A DNA stretch of 64,000 bases from Hyphomicrobiales bacterium (GTDB taxonomy: Bacteria > Pseudomonadota > Alphaproteobacteria > Rhizobiales > Aestuariivirgaceae), in assembly GCA_025363755.1 (NCBI GenBank), contig JANYLQ010000045.1, positions 62,001 through 126,000 of the forward strand. Reading direction: 5' to 3'. A program made the position numbers and the translations under genes. Below the pieces are notes generated by a model. The model was not told where the DNA came from, did not search any database, and worked only from the letters and a program-made list of their open reading frames with translations. Below, in pieces: positions 1 through 8,317 of this stretch (position 1 is the stretch's first letter; every line of letters starts with the position of its first letter).

Positions 1-464
1 GCGATTTTTTTGGTGTTGCCCGCAGGGTCTTTAGCCCAATCGGAAGGGCTTGCGGCGGAGTCAATGCGGATCAAGCCGTAGGGCCGGACGCCAAGTTCAC
101 GCAAGCGATGGCCCAGTTTGCAAGACTTCTTCACATTCTCGACGAATTTCTTGCGATCAGCGGGCGAGCCCATAGCCGAACCACCGCCAACGGGTGGCCA
201 AACGGGCGCAACAATTGAACCAATCATCAGGCCACGCTTTTGCACTTTCTCGGCAAGGCGTTTAATTTCGTCATCGTCGCAGTCAATATTTGTGTGTGGG
301 CCAACATGAAAAATATCAATGCCATCAAATTTCACGCCATTCACGTTTGCCTTGGCGGTCAAATCAATTAATGTGTCAAGTTCAATCCCGGGTTCCGAGT
401 CTGCTCCTTTGCCGACGAGGCCAGGCCACATCGCATTGTGAAGCTTAGGAAAATTATTTGCCAA
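1..464 (-). CDS. Sugar phosphate isomerase/epimerase family protein (partial, C-terminus outside window)
   Basis: About 154 codons are open on the minus strand and run off the left edge of the window. The product reads as an N-terminal half of a xylose-isomerase-like TIM barrel: GVKFDGIDIFHVGPHTN is followed by a D/E-rich helix and then GLMIGSIVAPVWPP, the alternating strand and helix pattern of this family. No ATG lies at the 5' end. The best start is TTG at 464-462, preceded by a GGAGGG ribosome site about 8 bases upstream. The gene diverges from the GntR gene across about 90 bases, so that regulator probably controls it. The true substrate (sugar, inositol or hydroxypyruvate-like) cannot be read from this fragment. 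Confidence 0.7.
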   Translation of the reverse strand, partial: MANNFPKLHNAMWPGLVGKGADSEPGIELDTLIDLTAKANVNGVKFDGIDIFHVGPHTNIDCDDDEIKRLAEKVQKRGLMIGSIVAPVWPPVGGGSAMGSPADRKKFVENVKKSCKLGHRLRELGVRPYGLIRIDSAASPSDWAKDPAGNTKKI

Positions 465-518
465 CGTCTTTGACCCTCCCTTTGATTTTTTATTTTCACC
501 AATCTATGCAAGTTTTCT

Positions 519-549
519 GTTGATGTCTACAACTGATATATTAGTATCA
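519..549. promoter_or_regulatory. Candidate GntR operator region in the divergent promoter
   Basis: Two dyads lie side by side in the 90-base gap between the divergent genes. GTTG-N7-CAAC spans 519-533 and contains TGTCTACA (524-531), which resembles the TGT-N-ACA cores bound by FadR/FCD-type GntR proteins. TGATA-N6-TATCA spans 534-549. Their position just upstream of the GntR start suggests autoregulation. Assignment to this regulator is inference. Confidence 0.35.
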
Positions 550-554
550 CAGTT

Positions 555-1250
555 ATGAGAAATGAACTTTCCAAGGCCAAAATGGATCGTAAGCGGCCCC
601 TGCGTGACCAGATCTATGAGCTAGTCCGTAATCTGATATTAACCGGAAAAATCGGCCCCGGAGATGTTGTCGATGAGAAACTGATCGCGGCACAATTGAA
701 AGTTTCACGAACACCCGTACGCGAAGCCGTGAAGAAACTCAGTGATGAGCATTTGATAGATGTAGTGGCACAATCAGGAACGAGAGCTGCATTGATTGAT
801 CGCCACGAGGTTGAGCAGGCCTTCATTATTCGCCGTGCGCTTGAAATGGAAAGTGCGGCGCAGGCGGTCAAAAACATGACGACTGTTCATGCAGATACAC
901 TGGCGGATATTCTTATGGCCCACGCCCGTGCCATTGAACACAAAGATTACATCTTAGCAATCGCAACAGATGATAAATTCCACCGAACGATTTCTGAGAT
1001 CAGCAATCTACCGCGCCTTTGGCGCGCCATCGAGATTTCAAAAGCCCAGCTTGACCGATGTCGGCATATGATGTTGCCACGCGCTGGCGAAGCTGAAGCA
1101 ACGCTAGAGCATCACCGTGAAATCATCCGCGCGCTGAATAGTGGTGATGCCGAAAAAGCCCGCACAGCGATGGCCAATCATCTTGAGCGTTCATTTGCCA
1201 ATGCTGCAAAAGTGCTGGATGCGGAAGCACTTAAATCAACACGCGGCTAG
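555..1250 (+). CDS. GntR family transcriptional regulator, FCD subfamily
   Basis: A 231-residue one-component regulator. Residues about 10-75 form the winged helix-turn-helix (RDQIYELVRNLIL, then KVSRTPVREAVKKL as recognition helix). Residues about 90-225 form the all-helical FCD ligand domain, with the usual metal-binding spacing: a DDKFHR segment, a HH pair near EHHREII, and NHLERSF close to the end. FCD proteins usually sense organic acids or sugar acids and act on a neighbouring catabolic operon. The neighbour here is the divergent isomerase/epimerase gene. An alternative start is the ATG at 582. The next gene is convergent and begins 9 bases downstream. Confidence 0.88.
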   Translation: MRNELSKAKMDRKRPLRDQIYELVRNLILTGKIGPGDVVDEKLIAAQLKVSRTPVREAVKKLSDEHLIDVVAQSGTRAALIDRHEVEQAFIIRRALEMESAAQAVKNMTTVHADTLADILMAHARAIEHKDYILAIATDDKFHRTISEISNLPRLWRAIEISKAQLDRCRHMMLPRAGEAEATLEHHREIIRALNSGDAEKARTAMANHLERSFANAAKVLDAEALKSTRG

Positions 1251-1258
1251 AGCATGTT

Positions 1259-3190
1259 TCAATTACGCCAGATGGCAATTGCCTGCGGCTCTAAACTCTT
1301 TTTGCCGAGTATAGGCTTGGCCTTGGACGGTAAAGCCCAATTCTTCGTGCCATAATTAAACGCAAATGAATATTCGCCTCGCTGCCGGATTCGAATATGC
1401 GGCGGCAAAGCATAAGTTTTCAACTTCGCTTTTTTACTCATCAACAAAATGGTTGCATGAAGAAGATTTTCGTCTGCCCAACATGCCAGATAATGGTGAT
1501 TGGCATTGGCAATCAGTGCTGCATCCTTATTGGCAAATTGCGCCAGCACCTCCGCATTGGTTTCCAAATACTCGCGCCAGCGTTCTGCTTTGCCGGCAAC
1601 CTTACCTTTAACGGCTTCAACTACTCCGGGACGTAAGGACGACACCTGAGTAATCCGTGTACTGATTAATTCGCGCAAAGGCCCAGGGGGCAAGCCTTGA
1701 GGAATTGCAAAATTTCTGGTCTTTGAACCGGTGCGCGGCCCATAGAGAACGACACCAGTCGCTTTCTCAAACACCTTGAGTGCAGCATCAGAAACATGCG
1801 GAAGGCTTGGAACCAGCACCAATTTGTAGCCCTTTAAATCATGCCCGGGCGGCACAAAATCTACATCCAGCCCTAATCGGCGCACCGCTTCATACCAACG
1901 GAAAACCAGTTCGTGATACAGAAAGTCTCGGCCCTGCGGTTGAATGCGGGTGATCCAAGAAGCTTCATAGTCATAAACAATCGCCACTGGGGCTTGTTGT
2001 GATTTTGGCAAGTCTCCGAGTTTCTTTAACTCCTGACCAACTTGCTGGGCTTCTTGCCCACCAACCGACAACTCCGAAAGCCCTGCCATATTAAGGCCAG
2101 CATGATTTTGCTCTTGCGCAAAGGGCGCTTGCCGCCAACGGAAATAGCTCACCACCTCAGCGCCATGCGCCAATGCTTCCCATGTCCATAATCTGATCAT
2201 GCCGGGTTTTGGCACCGGGTTCCAAGGCGCCCAATTCACCGGGCCTGGCATTTGCTCCATCACCCAGAAACGCCCGCGCCCAACACCGCGATAGAGATCG
2301 TGATGAAATGCAGCAATATCAGGGTGTGCCGTCTCGGCCCATGTCACATGGTCTACTTCAGAAAATGGAAATTGCTCGGTAAACCCAACCGGGTAGGAAT
2401 CCCATGATGCTAGATCAAGATTTTCGCCCAATTTCCAATGATCAAACTCATTGAAGAAACCCATAAAATTATGCGTGATGAATCGGCCCGGCGAATGTTT
2501 GCGAATAATATCGCATTGCATTTTATCGTAAGCCGCCACCTGATCAGATTGGAAGCGCCAGAAATCCAATCGTGCTGCCGGATTGGTTTCCGTCACAGTC
2601 AGATTGGGCAAGCTCACTTCGTCAAAACTATTCAGCTCCATCGACCAGAATACATTACCCCAAGCTTCATTAAGCTGGTCTGTGGTTTGATATTTTTTTC
2701 GCAAATAATTTCGGAAAGCTTTTAGATCTTCTAGGCCCCAAGACAGCACCGTGAGGTGGCAACCATATTCATTATCAGTCTGCCAACCAGCCAAGGCTTT
2801 GTGATTACCATAACGTTTGGCCAAAGCTTCAATGATGGTGGCACTTTCCCTCGCATAGGTTTCAGAGGAGAATGAATAATGTCTGCGCGAACCAAAACCA
2901 CGTGCGCGTCCCTGCTCGTCGACGGGCGCAATATCAGGATGTTCATCCATCAACCATTTGGGTGGCGTGGCGGTTGGCGTTCCCAGAACAATTTTTAATC
3001 CTGCTTTGCCCAGCACATCCATCGCGCGGTCAAGCCAGCCGAAATCATAAGCGCCGCGTTTTGGTTCTAAGCGAGACCACGCAAATTCGCCAATGCGCAC
3101 AAAGCTGATGCCCATCTCGCGCATGCGCCGTGCATCATCGGCCCAAATTTTTTCGTCCCAATGTTCGGGATAATAACAAACACCAAGCAT
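1259..3190 (-). CDS. Beta-galactosidase, glycoside hydrolase family 42
   Basis: A 643-residue cytoplasmic enzyme with no signal peptide. GH42 enzymes hydrolyse beta-galactosides by a retaining mechanism. The N-terminal TIM barrel is clear: GVCYYPEHW at the start, the acid/base Glu141 in TDNEYG, and the nucleophile Glu312 in WVMEQMPG. The trimerisation-like and C-terminal beta domains follow, for a length typical of the family. Its ATG overlaps the stop codon of the upstream ABC ATPase gene (TAATG), so it is translationally coupled as last gene of the galactoside operon. Imported substrate is therefore probably cleaved inside the cell. The exact linkage preferred cannot be told. Confidence 0.9.
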   Translation of the reverse strand: MLGVCYYPEHWDEKIWADDARRMREMGISFVRIGEFAWSRLEPKRGAYDFGWLDRAMDVLGKAGLKIVLGTPTATPPKWLMDEHPDIAPVDEQGRARGFGSRRHYSFSSETYARESATIIEALAKRYGNHKALAGWQTDNEYGCHLTVLSWGLEDLKAFRNYLRKKYQTTDQLNEAWGNVFWSMELNSFDEVSLPNLTVTETNPAARLDFWRFQSDQVAAYDKMQCDIIRKHSPGRFITHNFMGFFNEFDHWKLGENLDLASWDSYPVGFTEQFPFSEVDHVTWAETAHPDIAAFHHDLYRGVGRGRFWVMEQMPGPVNWAPWNPVPKPGMIRLWTWEALAHGAEVVSYFRWRQAPFAQEQNHAGLNMAGLSELSVGGQEAQQVGQELKKLGDLPKSQQAPVAIVYDYEASWITRIQPQGRDFLYHELVFRWYEAVRRLGLDVDFVPPGHDLKGYKLVLVPSLPHVSDAALKVFEKATGVVLYGPRTGSKTRNFAIPQGLPPGPLRELISTRITQVSSLRPGVVEAVKGKVAGKAERWREYLETNAEVLAQFANKDAALIANANHHYLACWADENLLHATILLMSKKAKLKTYALPPHIRIRQRGEYSFAFNYGTKNWALPSKAKPILGKKSLEPQAIAIWRN

Positions 3191-4290
3191 TATTTTGAAA
3201 GATCGCCGTTCAGAATTGTTTTGCCCGCAGCATCAAATAGGTGGCAGGCCTTTGCTGGCATACCAAACTTAATGTCGCTGCCCTGTTTCGCTGTGGTCAA
3301 ACCATCAGCTTTCACCGAGAGATCAGAGCCATCTGCCAAGCTGGCATAGAACATGGTTTCCGAACCCAAATATTCGGCAATGCGCAACGTGCCTTTCAAC
3401 TCGCCATCATTCTTTTCACCAATGGTCAGATGTTCAGGCCTGATGCCAAGCGTTACGGCTTGGCCATCAGTCACTTGTCTGCCCTGATCATCCAACACAA
3501 TCTTGGTTCCGCCGGGTAAAGCCACATTGATTTTGCCTCCCTTGGCTGGTGAAGCTGTTGCTTTGATGAAGTTCATTTTTGGTGAACCGATAAAGCCCGC
3601 CACGAACATATTATTGGGGCGATGATAAAGTTCCAAAGGCGAACCCACTTGTTCAATAAGGCCTGCATTCAACACCACAATCTTATCAGCCATAGTCATG
3701 GCCTCCACTTGATCGTGGGTCACATAGATCATCGTTGATTTCAGATCTTGATGCAGCTTGGTGATTTCAATACGCATTTGCACGCGTAAGTTCGCATCCA
3801 AATTTGACAGTGGTTCGTCGAACAAAAATACTTCGGGCTGGCGCACGATGGCTCGGCCAATGGCGACGCGTTGGCGTTGGCCACCTGAGAGTTGCGAAGG
3901 TTTGCGCTCCAGCAATGGCCCAAGCTGCAACATATCAGAGGCATGTTTCAGTTGCTTTGCAATTTCGTCTGCTGGCGTCTTTGCCATTCTCAAACCAAAC
4001 GTAATGTTTTGAGCCACGGTCATATGCGGGTAAAGTGCATAGGACTGAAACACCATAGCCACGCCGCGATCAGCTGATTGCACGTTTACCATCGGCATGC
4101 CGCCGATTTTCAAATCACCCGACGTAAATTCCTCAAGCCCTGCGATCATGCGCAGCAAGGTGGATTTGCCACAGCCTGATGGGCCAACGAAGACGCAGAA
4201 CTCACCATCGGCCACCTCAAGGTTCACACCCTTGATAATGTCGACAGAACCGAAGGATTTACGCGCATTGTGTAAAGTCACATTGGCCAT
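3190..4290 (-). CDS. ABC transporter ATP-binding protein, UgpC/MsmK type (CUT1 sugar importer)
   Basis: A 366-residue ATPase that powers the adjacent sugar permeases. Walker A is GPSGCGKST, the signature is LSGGQRQR, Walker B is VFLFDEPLSNLD, and the H-loop His is in YVTHDQVEAM. After about residue 235 a TOBE-type regulatory domain follows (LGIRPEHL). ATG at 4290 is preferred because AAGGA lies 10 bases upstream; an in-frame TTG six bases earlier is too close to it. Only two bases separate this start from the stop of the alpha-galactosidase gene, and its own stop overlaps the next ATG. CUT1 ATPases of this type are often shared between transporters, so it may also serve others. Confidence 0.92.
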   Translation of the reverse strand: MANVTLHNARKSFGSVDIIKGVNLEVADGEFCVFVGPSGCGKSTLLRMIAGLEEFTSGDLKIGGMPMVNVQSADRGVAMVFQSYALYPHMTVAQNITFGLRMAKTPADEIAKQLKHASDMLQLGPLLERKPSQLSGGQRQRVAIGRAIVRQPEVFLFDEPLSNLDANLRVQMRIEITKLHQDLKSTMIYVTHDQVEAMTMADKIVVLNAGLIEQVGSPLELYHRPNNMFVAGFIGSPKMNFIKATASPAKGGKINVALPGGTKIVLDDQGRQVTDGQAVTLGIRPEHLTIGEKNDGELKGTLRIAEYLGSETMFYASLADGSDLSVKADGLTTAKQGSDIKFGMPAKACHLFDAAGKTILNGDLSK

Positions 4291-4292
4291 GA

Positions 4293-6416
4293 TCAAAGCG
4301 TCCTTTCAGATTTAATTTCGAGAAGAATTGCCGATTCAGGATAAAGAATAGGAAGAGGAATGCCGTGCGATGAAATCAGATCACCGGCGATTTTTTGTTC
4401 ACCGTTCAAAATGGCATGTTGCGAAGCAATGCTGCGTGCAAATTTGTATTTCACCGGGCCAATCTCGCGCACGATGAATGAATGGCTGCCATTGTAAAGC
4501 GGCAAGCGCAGCGGTGCGGGTTGCTCGCGCTTTGGATGCGGGCCTTGTGCCACGGCCACAATCATATGTTCGTGGCGAGAATCCTCATCATGCAGCGTCA
4601 CACCAAAAACATAGCGGCCATCGACGACTGGCAGGTCAAAACTTGTTGAATCTGGCGAATGCAAAATACTGCGTAGAGATTTATGCAGCGCGATCCAACC
4701 TTTCAGTTCTTCAAGTTTCTCAGGTGATAGTTTCGATGGATCAAGCTCCACGCCCATATGACCAAAGAAGGCAACGATGGCCCTAAAAGCAAGTGTGTGA
4801 ATGCGCTCTGTCTGGTGATTGGGCGAAGCTGAAATATGGCAACCCATGATTTCAGGAACGAGAAACCGCCTTGCTCCCCGTTGTATTTCCAAGCGCTCTA
4901 AAGCATCGGTGCAATCAGAAACCCACACACGGTGCGAATGTTCCAGCACACCATAATCCATGCGCCCGCCGCCTGATGCGCAAGACTCGATCTCCACATT
5001 TGGATGGGCCACACGAATGCGGTTCATCAATGCATAAACTGCCAAAGTTTGCGCGTGAGTCTTGGCTTTGCCATCAGCGCCGCCCGCATGCGTCAGATCG
5101 CGGTTCATGTCCCATTTGATGTAGCCGATGTTGTTGGACTTCAACACATCATGTATACAGTTAAACAAATAATCGCTTACCTCTTTGCGCGTCAGATCGA
5201 GCACTTGTTGGTGGCGCGAGTCGAGCAATGGCCTGCCCTTCACCTGTAATGTCCAATCCGGATGCGCCCTGAATAAATCAGAATTCACATTCACCATTTC
5301 CGGCTCAAACCACAGGCCAAACTCCATACCCAAACCAACCACATGATCGATGAGAGGTTTTAAACCATTTGGATATTTGCGCTTGTCGATGTACCAATCG
5401 CCAAGGCTTGACGTGTCGTCGTCGCGCTTGCCAAACCAACCATCGTCCAAAACAAATCGTTCAATACCCACTTCGGCAGCAAGAGTGGCTTGTTGTTTCA
5501 AGCGCTCCACATCGTGGGTAAAATAATTGCCTTCCCAAGTGTTCAATAACACCGGGCGTGGTTTCATTTTGTCATTCGGCCACCGCAAAACATCTTCACG
5601 TAGAGACCAATGGAACAGAGGAGATAGATCACCAATATCGCCCCAAGCTTCGTGTGCGGCATAGGCTTTGGGAGAGGTATAAGTTTCGCCTGCGGCCAAA
5701 ATCATTTCGCCCGGTTCAAATAATTCGCCAGCATGGATCAGCGAGCTGCCATCATCCAAGCGGTCAACAGCGATACAATGATTGCCGCTCCACCCTAAAT
5801 GAATTGCGTAAAGGGCCTCCGAAGTACCTGCTACTAGGACAGCAGGATAACGATCATGCGAAGTGCGGCCTTTACGGCTTTCGAGAAGCCACAGCGCATC
5901 GCCAGCGAGTTCGGTCGTTTCCTGAAATTCCTGGCCCCATTTGCCACGATATGATGTGATAGATTCAGCACCGCCTGGAACCATAACGCTGGCTGCCATG
6001 CAGCGATCCAAATTATAGGGTGTGCTGCCGATGTTGATCAGCTCTGTGTGCATGATCAACGTTGCAGATTCGCGGAAATGCAAACGCAATTTAATTTCAG
6101 CAACCGGGTCGATGCCTTCAAGCGTCAACTCGTCTTCGCCGTTCACCACAGTCCACTGGCTCGGCTCCAGAATAAATTGCGTGCCGTTCCTATGCCCCTG
6201 AATGGTGGGCCAGCCGAAATTTCCCATGCCGCCCATTGGCAAATACTGCGCGGCGGCTGGCGGCACGTCCATGCCATTCACGCGCCTTGAGCGCTGGTGA
6301 ACAATTTCCCAGCCTTCGAGGTTCTGGCCCTGCGAGCCAAAGCAATTGAGAATGATCGGCATACCACGATCCGGCAAGGCAAAGGTCAGTCTGTCGTTGA
6401 GACGCGCAAGTTTCAT
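4293..6416 (-). CDS. Alpha-galactosidase, glycoside hydrolase family 36
   Basis: A 707-residue enzyme, without signal peptide, that releases galactose from alpha-galactosides such as melibiose or raffinose. Seen in order are an N-terminal beta-supersandwich, the barrel with VLDDGWFGKRDDD, the nucleophile Asp in KWDMNR (about residue 436), a CASGGGRMD segment, and the acid/base region SDCTDALER (about 500-508). These are diagnostic of GH36. The start is ATG 6416, which overlaps the permease stop as ATGA. An open extension of 37 codons further upstream lies inside the permease gene and shows no signal. With GH42 in the same operon the cell can attack both alpha- and beta-galactosidic bonds. Confidence 0.93.
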   Translation of the reverse strand: MKLARLNDRLTFALPDRGMPIILNCFGSQGQNLEGWEIVHQRSRRVNGMDVPPAAAQYLPMGGMGNFGWPTIQGHRNGTQFILEPSQWTVVNGEDELTLEGIDPVAEIKLRLHFRESATLIMHTELINIGSTPYNLDRCMAASVMVPGGAESITSYRGKWGQEFQETTELAGDALWLLESRKGRTSHDRYPAVLVAGTSEALYAIHLGWSGNHCIAVDRLDDGSSLIHAGELFEPGEMILAAGETYTSPKAYAAHEAWGDIGDLSPLFHWSLREDVLRWPNDKMKPRPVLLNTWEGNYFTHDVERLKQQATLAAEVGIERFVLDDGWFGKRDDDTSSLGDWYIDKRKYPNGLKPLIDHVVGLGMEFGLWFEPEMVNVNSDLFRAHPDWTLQVKGRPLLDSRHQQVLDLTRKEVSDYLFNCIHDVLKSNNIGYIKWDMNRDLTHAGGADGKAKTHAQTLAVYALMNRIRVAHPNVEIESCASGGGRMDYGVLEHSHRVWVSDCTDALERLEIQRGARRFLVPEIMGCHISASPNHQTERIHTLAFRAIVAFFGHMGVELDPSKLSPEKLEELKGWIALHKSLRSILHSPDSTSFDLPVVDGRYVFGVTLHDEDSRHEHMIVAVAQGPHPKREQPAPLRLPLYNGSHSFIVREIGPVKYKFARSIASQHAILNGEQKIAGDLISSHGIPLPILYPESAILLEIKSERTL

Positions 6417-7264
6417 CCCTTGGTGGCTCCGAGGGTGAGGCCCGCGATAAAATGTTTTTGCATCAGGAAGAACATGGCCACTGGCGGCAAAGCAGCGATG
6501 ATCGACGCGGCAGAGATTAGCTCCCAAGCCACTTTATATTGGCCTTTGAGTTCGTTCATGCCCGCGGTCACGGGTTTGACCGAAGCATCTTGCGCCATAA
6601 CCGTGGCCCAGAAATAATCATTCCAGATAAAAGTGAAAACCAACACTGAGAGTGCGGCAATGGCCGGGCGCATCAAAGGCAATACAATATGCCAGAAGAT
6701 TTTAAATTCAGAAACACCTTCAACGCGCGCAGACTCGACCAATGCAAAGGGCAATGACTTGATGAAGTTGCGCATAAACAAAGTGCAAAACCCGGTTTGG
6801 AAAGCGACATGGAACATCACCAAACCCATCGTCGTGTTATAAAGTCCCAGCTGCACACTGAGATCACGAACCGGAATAGCCAGGATTTGAAACGGCACAA
6901 AGTTACCCGCCACAAACATAAAGAACACGATCAAATTGCTTTTAAATTTATAAATCGCCAAGGCAAAACCTGAGAGACAAGACAGACCCACAGCAAAAAA
7001 TACCGTTGGCAAAGTCACCTTGAACGAATTCAGAATATAATATCCGATATTGCTGTTCTTAAACACCGCGCTGTAATTTTCAACACCCGCAAAACCTGAT
7101 GGCATGCCGAAATAATTACCCGCTGCCAAGTCAGCCGCAGGGCGAACTGATGTCATGGCAATGCCGATTAACGGCAACAACCACAAGATCAACGCAATGG
7201 GCAGCGTCAGCTTGTAAGCCGTTTGCACCCACGGAGCAGATTTTTCGATTGGTTTCGGGAACAT
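6413..7264 (-). CDS. Sugar ABC transporter permease, MalG type
   Basis: A 283-residue inner-membrane subunit with six predicted membrane spans. The cytoplasmic EAA loop that docks on the ATPase reads ESARVEGVSEFKIFWHIVLP. It forms the channel together with the 309-residue permease encoded just upstream. The start ATG lies one base after that gene's stop, and the 3' end overlaps the alpha-galactosidase start (ATGA), so the operon is tightly coupled. The family (CUT1) carries oligosaccharides; the neighbouring GH36 and GH42 genes suggest galactosides. Confidence 0.92.
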   Translation of the reverse strand: MFPKPIEKSAPWVQTAYKLTLPIALILWLLPLIGIAMTSVRPAADLAAGNYFGMPSGFAGVENYSAVFKNSNIGYYILNSFKVTLPTVFFAVGLSCLSGFALAIYKFKSNLIVFFMFVAGNFVPFQILAIPVRDLSVQLGLYNTTMGLVMFHVAFQTGFCTLFMRNFIKSLPFALVESARVEGVSEFKIFWHIVLPLMRPAIAALSVLVFTFIWNDYFWATVMAQDASVKPVTAGMNELKGQYKVAWELISAASIIAALPPVAMFFLMQKHFIAGLTLGATKG

Positions 7265-7265
7265 G

Positions 7266-8195
7266 TTATGAGTTCCTCTCTTGTTGCAACATCCGGTAGA
7301 TAAAGAACGAAATGAAGATCATCATGATCGCGAACAGAACAAAGGCAATCGCCGCGCCATAACCCATGGCCGTGCCATATTCTGAGAGCGCTTGTTCAAA
7401 CATGAAATATGAAAGCACGCGGGTTGAACCATAGGGGCCGCCGCCCGTCATAATCGATACGAGATCGAAGGAACGCAGCGAGCCAATCACCGTCACCACA
7501 ATCGCGATAAAAGTTGCGGGGCGCAGTTGTGGTAAAATAATATTCCACAAAAGTGTGAGGCCACGTGCGCCATCCATGCGCGCAGCTTCGACTTGCTCGG
7601 GGTTGATGTTATTGAGACCCGTCAAATATAAAATCATGCAGTAAGCAGTCTGCGGCCAAAGACCCGCCAAAATAATGCCGTAAGTCGCCATCGTATCGCT
7701 CGCCAAAATGGCAGTTTCTGATCCGGTGATTGATTTTATAATAGCATAAAGCGGGCCAAAGCCTGGCGCATAAAACCAGCTGAATAACAAACCCACAACA
7801 ACTTGGCTGATGACGAATGGGAAAAAGAACAGTGATTTATAGAGTCTGATGCCGGGCACTTTTTGATTGAGAAACAGTGCCACGAACAAACCGATCGGCA
7901 CGGCCAGCATATAAAGCACCAGCCACTTCAAATTATTCCATAGCGAGGTGTAAAATGAATCGTCGTCGAGCAAATCGCGGTAATTGCCGAGACCTACATA
8001 TTCTTTTGAGGTCAATTGCGAGATATGCGCAGGGGCCAAGCCATCCCAATTGAAGAAACTGATATAGATTGATTCGATGATCGGAAAAATCACATAGACC
8101 AAAAACATGATCATGCCGGGGGCTAAAAATAACCAGGGCGCCAGAGCTTTTTGATTGGTTTTCCAGAAACTATTGTGGACAGCTTGCTGTGCCAT
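7266..8195 (-). CDS. Sugar ABC transporter permease, MalF type
   Basis: A 309-residue inner-membrane protein with six predicted spans, the first in WLFLAPGMIMFLVYVIFP. The EAA motif is EAARMDGARGLTLLWNIILP near residues 205-225. It pairs with the MalG-type permease encoded one base downstream. There are 122 bases between it and the binding-protein gene upstream, and a strong hairpin sits in that gap, which would let the binding protein be made in excess over the membrane subunits. Confidence 0.92.
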   Translation of the reverse strand: MAQQAVHNSFWKTNQKALAPWLFLAPGMIMFLVYVIFPIIESIYISFFNWDGLAPAHISQLTSKEYVGLGNYRDLLDDDSFYTSLWNNLKWLVLYMLAVPIGLFVALFLNQKVPGIRLYKSLFFFPFVISQVVVGLLFSWFYAPGFGPLYAIIKSITGSETAILASDTMATYGIILAGLWPQTAYCMILYLTGLNNINPEQVEAARMDGARGLTLLWNIILPQLRPATFIAIVVTVIGSLRSFDLVSIMTGGGPYGSTRVLSYFMFEQALSEYGTAMGYGAAIAFVLFAIMMIFISFFIYRMLQQERNS

Positions 8196-8275
8196 GCCTC
8201 ACCCCTCAAGATTTTTGAGAAAGAAGCCGGTGAATTCGCATCCGAAAACACCGGCCCAGTTATGGAGGATTAGAG

Positions 8276-8308
8276 CGTTTTGACTTTTCAGAGAAAAGTC
8301 AAAATCGC
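8276..8308 (-). other. Intercistronic hairpin after the binding-protein gene
   Basis: Perfect 12-base arms (8278-8289 TTTTGACTTTTC and 8293-8304) enclose a 3-base loop. The hairpin lies 10 bases after the stop codon of the solute-binding protein gene. Such structures commonly protect the 3' end of binding-protein mRNA or partly stop transcription. There is no long U-run beyond the A/T-rich stem, so a full terminator is less likely. Confidence 0.7.
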
Positions 8309-8317
8309 CCTCAAATA

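Noticed and set aside
6417-6527. 37-codon upstream extension of the alpha-galactosidase
   Set aside because: It lies inside the permease gene in another frame. ATG 6416 overlaps the permease stop as ATGA, and GH36 proteins start near this point.
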